Assembly: GCA_903845365.1 (NCBI GenBank)
Contig: CAIMXI010000510.1
Span: 1 to 40,488 of the forward strand
DNA length: 40,488 nt
Reading direction: 5' to 3'
Source of the DNA: an uncultured Geobacteraceae bacterium
GTDB taxonomy: Bacteria; Desulfobacterota; Desulfuromonadia; Geobacterales; Pseudopelobacteraceae
Part shown: one piece after another, positions 19,201 to 21,428 of the stretch
Layout of the letters: each line of letters starts with the position of its first letter
Numbering within the stretch: the stretch's first letter is position 1
Notes under the pieces: generated by a model
The model's database searches: none
Seen by the model: only the letters and a program-made list of their open reading frames with translations
Told to the model about the DNA's origin: nothing
Translations under genes and position numbers: made by a program

Positions 19201-20827
19201 CCGGAGTATCAAACAGATAGCTGCCGTCACTTCCGGTGAGAACTGTCACGCCGAGTAGGCTGACCGTCGCGCCAAATACCGGCAACCCGTTCTGGTCAGT
19301 TACCACGCCATACACTCCCCGTGCTACGGTGGCACTAAGCGGTATCTGATATGTCTGGGGGTCGATCGTAAACGTGAGAGCGGCGGAGCTGTTGCCTATA
19401 ACCGTGGGAACAGAGACACTCACCGTGCAGTAGGCGTTGGCATTCAGAGTAGGAGAAAGGCTGGCACAGGGTGTGGCGCCACCAGGGACAAGCACAAAAT
19501 TACCGCTGTCTGTTCCGGTCATAGCTATCGATGTGATTGTTACTGCTTGGGTACCGGTGTTGCGGATAGTGTAAACCGTCGGCGTGGTTGAAACCCCATT
19601 GGTGACTCTCCCCAGGTCAGGGGAGGTTGCAGTATTGATTGCGAGCGAACCAAACTGCCAGTAACGCCCCTTTCGAACCGGCCAGACATATTTTGCGGTG
19701 TTCTTGTCAACCTGAACAAGATAACCATTACCGTTGCTTAAAGCCCAGCCATTTCCGGAGCTAAGAACATGAGTGCTGGAAGACCAGTATTCGCTCTGAA
19801 CAGTAGTAAAGGGGTGCCCGGAAGAGATTGGTGGCGAGCTGCGGGAAATATCAACAAGACTTTCCAGCTCGTTGGCGTTCGGCAGATGCCATTCACCGGC
19901 ACGGGAGCCGTCTGTCAAACCACAAGTGCCGCTAGCCAGGCCATTGGCGGAAGTGAGAGAGTCATACCACGTTTTGGTGCTGAAACAGTTGGCGTTCTTT
20001 AGCCATACCAGACCGGTCAGGTTGTCACTGACCGTGCCATCTGCATTGTCGCTGAAGCGTGGAGAAGGCCAGGCGATCCCCATTTTCAAAGCCCCATCAT
20101 CACGAGGGGAGATGCTGGTTATCTGGCCGGTAACAGGAATCTGTGCGACCGGTGTGACACTTCCTGAACGAACCGCCCAGATGCCATACAATCCTGCCTT
20201 AGCGGCACTTTGAACATTACTGTCAAAAACTGAGACCACCCAAGCATTGTTGGTAGCATCCGGAACCATGCCGCTCGAAGTCCAGTAATGCTCCAGATTA
20301 GGCACGTTGGAGAAGCCATGATTCATTATCCATTTGTTGTTGCTTAAATCGCGCAAGCTTCTTAGTTCAAGAACATTGGGTAAGCGCCAGTCACCAGCGG
20401 CAGAGTTATCCGTTAAGTCGCACGCTCCGTGTGCAAGGTTGTTGATCGCCGCAAGTCCGTCGGGCCAATTTTTAGTGCCATAGCAGCCGACGTTCTTCAG
20501 CCAGACCAGGCCGGTCATGTTGTCTGTTATGGTGCCGTTGCCGCCATCCGTAAAACGCGAATTCGGCCAGGCGGTGCCAAGCAGCAGAGCACCGTCATCG
20601 CCGGCGGCAAAACTGACAGACTGGCCTGTTTTGGGAACCGCCGCCGGAGCGGCGAGTGCAGTGGAGAATGAGAAGTGAAGTAGACAGAGCATCAGTGGCA
20701 GAGCAATAAAACGGTAAGGTCTTTCGGCAGGAGCAACAGGGCGTTTGCCGTCGCAAATTAACTGCCTGAACACCATAACACACCGGAATAAAATTGACGC
20801 TGCTGTTCCTGTAAACAGATTTTTCAT
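1289..20827 (-). CDS. Giant exported multidomain surface protein: DUF1566 repeats, caspase-like domain, InlB-type repeats, cohesin, dockerin
   Basis: One uninterrupted frame of 6512 residues. ATG 20825-20827 is chosen because AGGAG lies 7 bases upstream. ATGs at 20831-20833 (too close to that site) and 20908 are less likely. A signal peptide core lies at residues ~38-59, after an unusually long N-region. Domains: 65-3316, three super-repeats with 12 DUF1566 (Lcl C-terminal/C-type-lectin-like) domains carrying the signatures TDNLTGLVWLK, DWRLPN, EL.SL, YWSSS and WPVR, plus ASH-like and carboxypeptidase-regulatory-like domains; 3317-4034, eight He_PIG-like Ig repeats; 4307-4549, C13/caspase-like peptidase domain (His4389, Cys4444); ~4690-4793, FN3-like; ~4796-4880, regulatory-like; two Cys modules flanking 14 InlB-type repeats (4936-5993); ~6047-6313, three Ig-like; ~6315-6453, cohesin-like; 6458-6512, dockerin. 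Probable role: adhesive surface scaffold with a possible self-processing protease. No membrane anchor is visible. First gene of an operon with two cohesin genes. Confidence 0.9.
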   Translation of the reverse strand: MKNLFTGTAASILFRCVMVFRQLICDGKRPVAPAERPYRFIALPLMLCLLHFSFSTALAAPAAVPKTGQSVSFAAGDDGALLLGTAWPNSRFTDGGNGTITDNMTGLVWLKNVGCYGTKNWPDGLAAINNLAHGACDLTDNSAAGDWRLPNVLELRSLRDLSNNKWIMNHGFSNVPNLEHYWTSSGMVPDATNNAWVVSVFDSNVQSAAKAGLYGIWAVRSGSVTPVAQIPVTGQITSISPRDDGALKMGIAWPSPRFSDNADGTVSDNLTGLVWLKNANCFSTKTWYDSLTSANGLASGTCGLTDGSRAGEWHLPNANELESLVDISRSSPPISSGHPFTTVQSEYWSSSTHVLSSGNGWALSNGNGYLVQVDKNTAKYVWPVRKGRYWQFGSLAINTATSPDLGRVTNGVSTTPTVYTIRNTGTQAVTITSIAMTGTDSGNFVLVPGGATPCASLSPTLNANAYCTVSVSVPTVIGNSSAALTFTIDPQTYQIPLSATVARGVYGVVTDQNGLPVFGATVSLLGVTVLTGSDGSYLFDTPAVGTANITVTKYGYQPVTITGISILSDASTLRNISITSNPASVAATGQNICFDTTGNAIPCSGSGHDGEYQSGISWPAPRFTNPDDSLSLNGSIIRDRLTGLEWLRDANTITIPGGQCIGGTKNWQGALDYATCLNNNNYLGHNDWRLPNVTELESLINRKYSNQATWLSAGGFRNPVAARYWSSSTYAAGAASAWVIDMSDGNITPVGKGTAYYTWTVRDGQGTALLALPGTGQTSCYDQSGVVISCAGTKLDGDLQKGAVWPAVRFSDNGDQTVTDTMTGLIWTRDGNPTGPSACGISGAKSWQSALDYVRCLNSNNYLGYNDWRLPNTRELWSMTNKGETSNSTWLNSGSFSNAAFRNVSADWYWASDTYLGNLALAWVINMADGNHTANWKYVGYRVWPVRNNQSRNSGSLRIVLPQLPSAPLGKQYASSVLTTGGTPPYTFSIKPDSTLPDGLTLGSQSGMISGVPTTSGTSTFTVVVIDGVGGQIERQYSMLLFTGALPKTGQSVSFAGGDDAAQLVGTSWPNPRFMDNGNGTITDSLTGLIWLKKVDCISGGKNWYDGLAAVNTISNGMCNLSDGSGVGDWRLPNVLELRSLRDLSSNLWITNHGFSNVPALEYYWTSSSLVPDAINNAWSVSLYDSAVTGAAKSEVRGIWAVRTGSVTPVSPLPATGQVASISPRDDGALQHGVAWPSPRFSDNGDGTVGDNLTGLVWLKNANCFSTKTWYDSLSSANTLASGACGLTDGSRTGEWRLPNANELQSLVDISRSSPPLPSGHPFGNVMSEYWSSSTHVRNSVNGWALTGANGYLTQVDKNTAKYAWPVRQGRNWQSGSLAVNSATSPALGTITSGISTTPTIFTIRNSGTQPLTVTSIAVTGGGFAVSTGGPNPCGSLSPVLGARASCTVSIATPTVIGSNSGLLTVTSGGQTVEVQLSATVKRGVYGTVTDQSGSPVAGAVVSLLGATVRTGSDGRYLFDTPATGIADISATKYGYQPVTVTGVSILSGSSTVANISMTTYPSSIAATGQTACYDTNGNAIPCSGSGHDGEYQSGISWPNPRFTNPNGTLPLTESIIRDRLTGLEWMQDANTPSITGTGTCPGGAKTWQAAMDYVTCLNNSAYLGHNDWRMPNITELESMINRQYSNQTTWLSAGGFRNPVAARYWSSSTFIGSTASAWVMDFADGNFTYVGKGTGYYAWPVRDGQGGALLSLPQTGQTNCYDQAGTVIPCAGTGIDGDLKKGTAWPAVRFVDNGDQTITDTMSGLSWTKDGNPVGAAACGTAGTKNWQDTLDYIKCMNNNNYLGYTDWRLPNAHEMLSLANKGVANIATWLNSGSFTNVSSDWYRISDTYIGSLAAAWDINLTDGNFTADAKTTVHRFWPVRNNQRWKTGNLELFASSSNMGFVPVGNKSNTSVLLRNSGSEPLTVSSITMSGDTGQFNLLPGGGLSCGTLSPTLAAGSACSVSVIAAPTSAGGKSAVILIMSGGQSIDLPFSVTGYSSISGSITDISTGLAVAGATITLNNGASVVSGSGGSFVFGSLAAGTYSVTITKNGYQSVSQGNLVVTDTAFTSINILTAPPGTLSIITQQLPSAPLGRQYTIPILTTGGTLPYIFSIKSDSTLPPGIALNSQSGVLSGVPTALGSYTFTVVAAESASTQTEKQYSMVVFAATLPKTGQTVSFAANDDGVKLAGTAWPEPRLTDNGNGTITDNLTGLVWLKNVGCFGTKNWYDGLAAVNTLANEVCGLADGSAPGSWRLPNVLELRSLRDLNSNQWVINRGFSNVPNLEYYWTSSSTVPAATTNAWAVSLFDSNVTAGDKGALNGIWAVRSGTVTPAVPLPATGQTASISARDDGALKMGITWPSPRFSDNADGTVSDNLTGLVWLKNANCFGTKTWFDSLSSANTLANGACGLTDGSRAGEWHLPNANELESLVDISRSSPPLPSGHPFSNVMSEYWSSSTHIRNFGNGWALSNGNGYLAQVDKNTAKYAWPVRQGRYWQFGTLAINTATSPNLGTIINGVLTSPTLFTLRNTGTQTVAVASISAVGATNGQYTVAPGGATPCDSLAPVLNPGKSCTISIGIPTVIGSNSATLTFISGGQTFEIPLSANVTRGVYGKVSDQNGLPVFGAKLSLNGATARTGNDGSYLFDAPTPGVTEISVSKYGYQPVTVTGVSILSDASTLRNISITSYPTAVAATGQYTCFDASGNAVTCGGSGHDGEYQSGVSWPNPRFTNSDDTLPLSGSTIKDRLTGLEWLRDANTPTVTGQCIGGGKNWQGALDYVICLNNINYLDHNDWRLPNINEMESLANYQFTNQATWLTASGFRGVNWSKFWTSTTYVRSPSVAWQFIMFDGDHPNHPVNFSAAGKTDTCGSWGNQYHSYGCGATYTWPVRDSQGSSSLTLPRTGQTSCYDTTGAVMPCSGTGQDGELKKGAAWPTVRFVNNADQTVTDAMSGLIWSRDANPAGPAACGTTGAKTWQAALDYVKCLNSYNYLGYNDWRMPNARELMSLTNRGESYNATWLNNGSVANAAFTNVYAGWYWTSDTFMNNSPYSWMLNMDDGNSGGIDAKTNSQRVWLVRDNQRWKSGNLEVSAPSSNIGLVPVGYSSNTTLALRNSGTVPVSITGMTITGADAAQFSLLHGGGISCGSLTPTLAAGASCSVSVTVSPTTIGAKSTVITVASAEQSLNIPVSAIGYISIYGTVTDPASGAPLSGATITLNSGAVVQSYADGSYYFKNSLSPGTYSVTVSKTGYRSATYSGITVGASSSSRLDILLSTNTPLNFISTQLPSATAGELYSNRVLASGGVPPYSFTLFIGSLPPGLTLNAGTGVISGTPTGGGSYPFSIAIEDGVDTAVFRAFTIETVPSLSITTADLPRGKVGSGFPAIISARGGKPGYSFTKTAGALPTGLNLDPDGTFYGVASTKGDYTFTVTVSDSTGRVVSKQYQVGVDDPLLITTNRLNSGKIGTPYSQVLANSGGYSPKSWSLHSGSLPAGLTFDPASGTISGTPTEALTRYLTFKVGDGYGRTTYTTLPLTVAYPLAFSTLKLPNAHNSDPYSEKLRVAGGVPPYSFSMIGALPTGFALNTSTGVISGTSVQTGSTTANFTVTDSSWPTALTANLDNTQISVSDWITATTSAILPNARKGVPITPLQLVAKGSSSTQFIWTTTGGALPNGLSLNGSSGIISGTPTTPGDYSVMIRVTDSLNNATGTGDTAADNPDKTFFIRVSETLAVSTANLPVGSAGSQYAFVLESTGGLSPITWSIVSGTLPTGLTLAPATGIISGVPTASAVANFTVKATDSDGQTSQKLLSLTVSSVLSIYETALPTARIGQKYTANIRAQAGMKPYTWQVTSGALPDGITLQQTADGVTLNGNPTKVGDYTFTLELSDSSAQRQIVSRQFNVRSAAAISIDTQTLAVVPSGNTYSQQIDVTGGVAPYTYSISSGTLLQGLSLNSASGLINGIKASTAGLSAIFTARVTDSGNPSASVEKQFSITATGGFSVAGIALTGALTGSVICTGPDSNGGSATCTITPASGNVLKTLTDNNIHVINSIVNNSYTIPSVTADHNVVATFGLSSPVSLTLQKSDPAGGSVTSIPGGIVCDTNCTSATTSFNEGTSVTFTVQQAKGYNFLSWNNCTRINDTQCTVTVAQGLPAVMATFSAMKPTTLSINPKAANLVLNQAITIAGQLAIIPAASSQELNNQPISITVQQPNGTVSTYSSTTKDNDGHWDITLTNFYVKGTYLIRASYSGSRNLINSQSELAAVLVEKTAGYAIVVHGKVPSNEGLADHRLTTDTVIKQLKSRSLLDDNIIHLTSSENSAVTKAQVQNAIQNWARTKMNALPSPLYIIMVDHGSYDSSDQDPNNRGRFHIGSESITPTDLDGWITNLENNLTSQALLEKRIIIIGSCYSGSFIKKVGKQGRVVIASATQDEESIRGQKIPGSSVRSGEYFLDEFFNSTARGKTIKESFEDAREQVKVKDTRRIGYGFRAGVFDNMAQHPLIDDNGDGIGSYKLDNSYDGQQMASFRLGEGAILTNAVDNPGDIKSKTPTSFLSSAQTSANIWLTANFNGRVDAVWAEIRKPGLVTTIGSGSGGQVILDLEIVNLSFNAETGRWEGSYGSFNDSGMYEIFYYTHDSVSLDISPMTRSIVYKGLANNTAPAAFNLLSPANNSQEKTQPVLMWQPATDSQSVTYTLMVSTSSDFSSGNIPPVENITGTSYAVPANMLNDLTTYWWKVRAIDSYGATTDSPAWSFKTDNSNALGMLIYGVVRDAVTLQLINGVQVSVNTTPTQVSVADYSGEYFLRPQTLGSYNLTLTHPEYQSVTMPVNMTSLNLEQNAYLTIKPAANGACGSSNNAVFTSAPATGLCSVGSTTSFSATGSGWTWSCQGTQTTDNCSASMQTYALTFQSGGNGTLDGTTSQTVKHGANAASVMALPATGYHFVSWTGTGGFVTTTSNPLDVNNVTSAQTFTANFAIDPFAVSFISGGNGTVSGSASQTVNYGGSASSVTAVPAIGFHFVNWTVGGGIISTDNTLTVTNVTTAKTITANFAIDTFALNFVSGVNGTLSGSAGQTVNYNGTSASVTAVPATGYHFVNWTGSGGFMTSTSNPLTITNVTSAQTVTANFAINNFAVNFNSAGYGTITGTTSQTVNYGESATTVTAVPTANYHFVNWTGTPGFITSVLNPLTLINVTVPQTITANFAIDTFTVSFTATNGTLSSTSQTINYGGNTTAVTAVPATGYHFVNWTGTGGFSTSTSNPIVVTNVTANQAITANFAIDSFALNFNSSGNGTLTGNTAQAVNYGGTATSVNAVPATGYHLVNWTGTGGFNTTTANPLSVTNVMANQTITANFAVDTFAVNFTATNGTLTGSASQTISYGGNSTAVTAVPETGYHFVNWTGTGSFNTSSVNPLTVTNVTTAQAITANFAIDTFALNFNSNGNGTLTGNTVQTLNYGASATSVTAVPSTGYHFVNWTGTGGFATSTANPLSVTNVMANQAITANFAVDTFAVNFSATNGTLTGSTSQTIGYGGNTTAVTAVPGTGYHFVNWTGTSGFIPSTVNPLLVSNVTTAQNINANFAIDTFAVNFTATNGTLTGSASQTIGYGSNTTAVTAVPATGYHFVNWIGTGGFGTSTVNPLTVTNVTTPQTLTANFAIDTFALSFNSSGNGTLTGNTTQAVDYGASATSVTAVPTTGYHFVNWTGAGGFSTSSANPLSVTNVTANLAITANFAIDSFAVNFNSSGNGTLTGNATQTVNYGSSATSVTAVPGTGYHFVNWTGSGGFSTSSSNPLTVTNVTTAQAITANFAIDTFAVNFNSSGNGTLTGATRQMLNYGSDTTAVTAVPSTGYHFVKWTGNGGFSDSTANPLSLTNVTATQTISANFAPDSFAVNFNSGAGGTLSGNLNQAVNYGGNATSVTAVPANGYYFVNWIGTGGFITSTSNPLTVTNITTVQTISANFTAEQINGVCGISGGRSFALPPTYGLCYSGSTSIVTRTDSFTWSCEGVNGGTTASCSAVADNTGPLLDISTLADDAVTKNSILNISGTVSDVSGIASLAINNAPVNLSGNNFTHALTLKPGINVISIVATDMLENITTASRTITLDQAAPALTITAPADNSKSALSLATVSGTINKTSTVTVKVNNETANSASVTGNDFTSTVNLANGLNTITITATDLAGNRATTVRSIIYDRTSPSLAVTDPNQDITTAENSIIISGYVADALTTVNVTINVDGQTYSPPVTNGAFSQRITFSTEKTYQIMVTATDEASNQTVVQRNVIYAVPVVSGATLSIGTVSSTKGKNVVVPVTLTNVDGISLSSVGATIRFDTSLLDSPVASNGTAATAAGKSASGSLDPSDSGAFILLVSAFDTTPIGNGVVANVSFSIKQSATQETIVLANTNPNASDNVSNPILLNGVSGAIKVLTRPGDCNGSGLVSVAEVQSAINMYLKLKPVSVCVDMDGNGTVNVSEVQKTINAYLKLL
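1292..1456 (-). other. C-terminal type I-like dockerin domain of the giant protein
   Basis: The last 55 residues hold two EF-hand-like calcium loops in the spacing of type I dockerins: GDCNGSGLVSVAEV and VDMDGNGTVNVSEV, each followed by a short helix (QSAINMYL, QKTINAYL). Acidic or polar ligands occupy loop positions 1, 3, 5, 9 and 12 in both, with Glu at position 12. Each loop unit carries one Cys (GDC and SVC), which could pair. The dockerin directly follows a cohesin-like domain in the same chain, so self-association of protein copies, or binding to the two downstream cohesin proteins, is possible. Confidence 0.85.
2849..6022 (-). repeat. 14 tandem InlB-type B-repeats (~76 residues each) inside the giant gene
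   Basis: Residues 4936-5993 are 14 copies of a ~76-residue unit with the signature NGTLTG, QTVNYG, VTAVPATGYHFVNWTG, NPLTVTNVT, ITANFAID. This is the divergent InlB B-repeat / Flg_new type, a beta-grasp stalk module of bacterial surface proteins. Two subtypes can be told apart: NSSGNGTLTGN and the one-residue-shorter TATNGTLTG. They partly alternate (copies 5-9), which points to past duplication of two-unit blocks. DNA identity between copies is visibly high, so unequal recombination and length variation between strains are plausible. Confidence 0.9.
7181..7909 (-). other. Caspase-like / C13-type cysteine peptidase domain within the giant protein
   Basis: Residues ~4307-4549. The clan CD pattern is visible: a first strand (GYAIVVHG), a hydrophobic strand ending in the catalytic His (LYIIMVDHGS, His4389), and 55 residues later a hydrophobic strand ending in the catalytic Cys (IIIIGSCYSGSF, Cys4444). 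In the legumain (C13) and caspase families this His-Gly and Cys pair forms the dyad. The order and spacing fit an intact enzyme. Downstream, GQKIPGSSVRSGEYFLDEFF fits the region after the Cys in C13-like domains, where new proteins are often trimmed. Substrate is unknown; self-processing of this giant chain is one inference. Confidence 0.75.
8726..10879 (-). repeat. Eight tandem putative-Ig (He_PIG-like) repeats in the giant gene
   Basis: Residues 3317-4034 hold eight consecutive ~85-100-residue Ig-like repeats with the He_PIG hallmarks GG.PPYSF, GSLPPGL.LN, TG.ISGTPT and F.V...D. Two further copies sit as linkers between super-repeats (after residue ~1000 and before 2212). The eight are quite diverged from one another, unlike the InlB array, so this part is probably older. 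Likely a rigid stalk between the DUF1566 head region and the peptidase domain. Confidence 0.85.
10880..20635 (-). repeat. Three long super-repeats, each with four DUF1566 domains
   Basis: Three in-frame super-repeats begin at PKTGQ motifs at residues 65, 1047 and 2212 (17690-20635, 14195-17689, 10880-14194). The shared order is two DUF1566 domains, an ASH-like Ig domain, a carboxypeptidase-regulatory-like domain (RGVYG.V.DQ.G.PV.GA, KYGYQPVT), then two Cys-rich DUF1566 domains (CYDTNGNAIPCSGSGHDGEY type). Copies 2 and 3 carry an extra ASH plus regulatory-like pair that copy 1 lacks. Copies 1 and 2 end in an He_PIG linker; copy 3 runs into the eight-repeat cluster. The four DUF1566 types match position by position across copies, so whole blocks were duplicated. 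Confidence 0.88.
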
Positions 20828-21013
20828 ACTCATTCTCCTATGTAAGCCGACAATGCTGAAATTAAACCATTGGATTAAAAACGAAAAAGGGCACCATCGC
20901 TTTAACAATGAGCCTCGTTAGGTGGTTGGAAGGAGTATGAGGTTTTTTGTCTGCTCGACGGTTGTAGCCCCGATAAAAGGGCAAACTACTCTTCCTGGAT
21001 CAATTGGTCGGGC

Positions 21014-21043
21014 ATTCTATTCTAAGCGCTATTTCATTGTCAA
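21014..21043 (-). promoter_or_regulatory. Sigma70-like promoter for the giant-protein operon
   Basis: On the minus strand a perfect -35 TTGACA (21038-21043) is followed after 18 bp by TAGAAT (21014-21019), five of six matches to the -10 consensus. The predicted start near 21007 gives a leader of about 180 nt before the ATG at 20827. The palindrome 21053-21075 ends 9 bp upstream of the -35, a position suited to an activator. Confidence 0.55.
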
Positions 21044-21052
21044 TCCCCTAAA

Positions 21053-21075
21053 TAGGGTATTTTTGGCATACCCTA
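21053..21075. promoter_or_regulatory. Operator-like perfect palindrome, copy 1
   Basis: TAGGGTAT, seven-base spacer (TTTTGGC), ATACCCTA: an exact 8-bp inverted repeat. A third half-site (CCCTA) directly adjoins it and forms CCCTAAATAGGG with the left arm. It sits immediately upstream of the promoter for the giant gene. The regulator is not recognised, and the site does not resemble a CRP or FNR box. Confidence 0.6.
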
Positions 21076-21126
21076 ATCACTCCACATTGCATTAAAAAAG
21101 GGTCCTAAAATCGTGTTGAGCCACTT

Positions 21127-21295
21127 TCTGCTCGACAGTTGTAGGCCCCGATATACGGGCAAACTAACTCTTTCTGGATTGATTTGCCACGTATCCTGTT
21201 CTAAGTTTGATCTCATCGTCAATCCCCTAAATAGGGTATTTTTGGCATACCCTAATTACTCCATGCTGCGTTTAAAGCCGCTACTAAAACCGTGT
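21127..21295 (-). repeat. Promoter/leader cassette, copy 2 (distal)
   Basis: Second copy of the cassette, with the same hairpin (GCCC 21145-21148, GGGC 21157-21160, again an eight-base loop starting CGATA) and the same palindrome block. Its promoter is poorer on the minus strand: TTGACG at 21217-21222, 18 bp, then CAGGAT at 21193-21198. The identical part is restricted to the palindrome block, which suggests selection there rather than a fresh duplication. Confidence 0.8.
21232..21254. promoter_or_regulatory. Operator-like perfect palindrome, copy 2
   Basis: Sequence identical to the palindrome at 21053-21075, including spacer and adjoining CCCTAAATAGGG. The two are 179 bp apart, close to 17 helical turns, so looping or cooperative binding between the sites is possible. 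This copy is ~175 bp from the cyclase start and could serve both divergent operons. Confidence 0.6.
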
Positions 21296-21428
21296 ATTTG
21301 TGTCGAAATTGAGCCCGTTACGGAGTAGGAGATCTGCGGTTTATAAATCATTGCACAAAAACAAAGGATATTTTATATATGTTAACCAGAACATTTTGAC
21401 ACTGCGTTATGGATTATAGGAGTAATTC

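Larger units (their letters stand above)
20950..21117 (-). repeat. Promoter/leader cassette, copy 1 (proximal to the giant gene)
   Basis: Starting at TCTGCTCGAC, this copy aligns with 21127-21295 at an offset of 177-179 bp. Conserved blocks are the CTCGAC-GTTGTA segment, a small hairpin (GCCC 20967-20970, eight-base loop, GGGC 20979-20982), the promoter region and an identical ~38-bp block with the palindrome. Similarity fades past CTCCA but can be followed to about 21117. Read on the minus strand the order is palindrome, promoter, hairpin leader, giant gene. Confidence 0.8.
20828..21428. other. Divergent intergenic control region (601 bp)
   Basis: This gene-free stretch separates the giant minus-strand gene from the plus-strand cyclase operon. 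It holds two tandem copies of a ~170-bp cassette (20950-21117 and 21127-21295), each with an identical palindrome and a promoter-like sequence reading toward the giant gene. The ~120 bp next to the giant gene is leader. The ~130 bp next to the cyclase gene is AT-rich, with a possible weak plus-strand promoter (TTGCAC 21351-21356, 17 bp, TATATA 21374-21379) that is not a convincing match. Short open frames here lack ribosome sites and were not called. Confidence 0.7.

Noticed and set aside
1446..20213. Dozens of 60-150-codon plus-strand frames antisense to the giant gene
   Set aside because: They mirror the repeats of the minus-strand protein (the same peptides recur at repeat spacing), lack ribosome sites and have no recognisable domains.
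20828..20908. Longer N-terminus for the giant protein (start at 20908) or start at 20833
   Set aside because: No ribosome site precedes 20908, and the ATG at 20833 is only one base from AGGAGA. ATG 20825-20827 has proper spacing.
20950..21295. GEMM (cyclic di-GMP or cAMP-GMP) riboswitch suggested by GGGCAAACTA
   Set aside because: The GNRA tetraloop, the GCAAAG segment and the second paired arm are missing, and the string lies on the strand opposite the giant gene.
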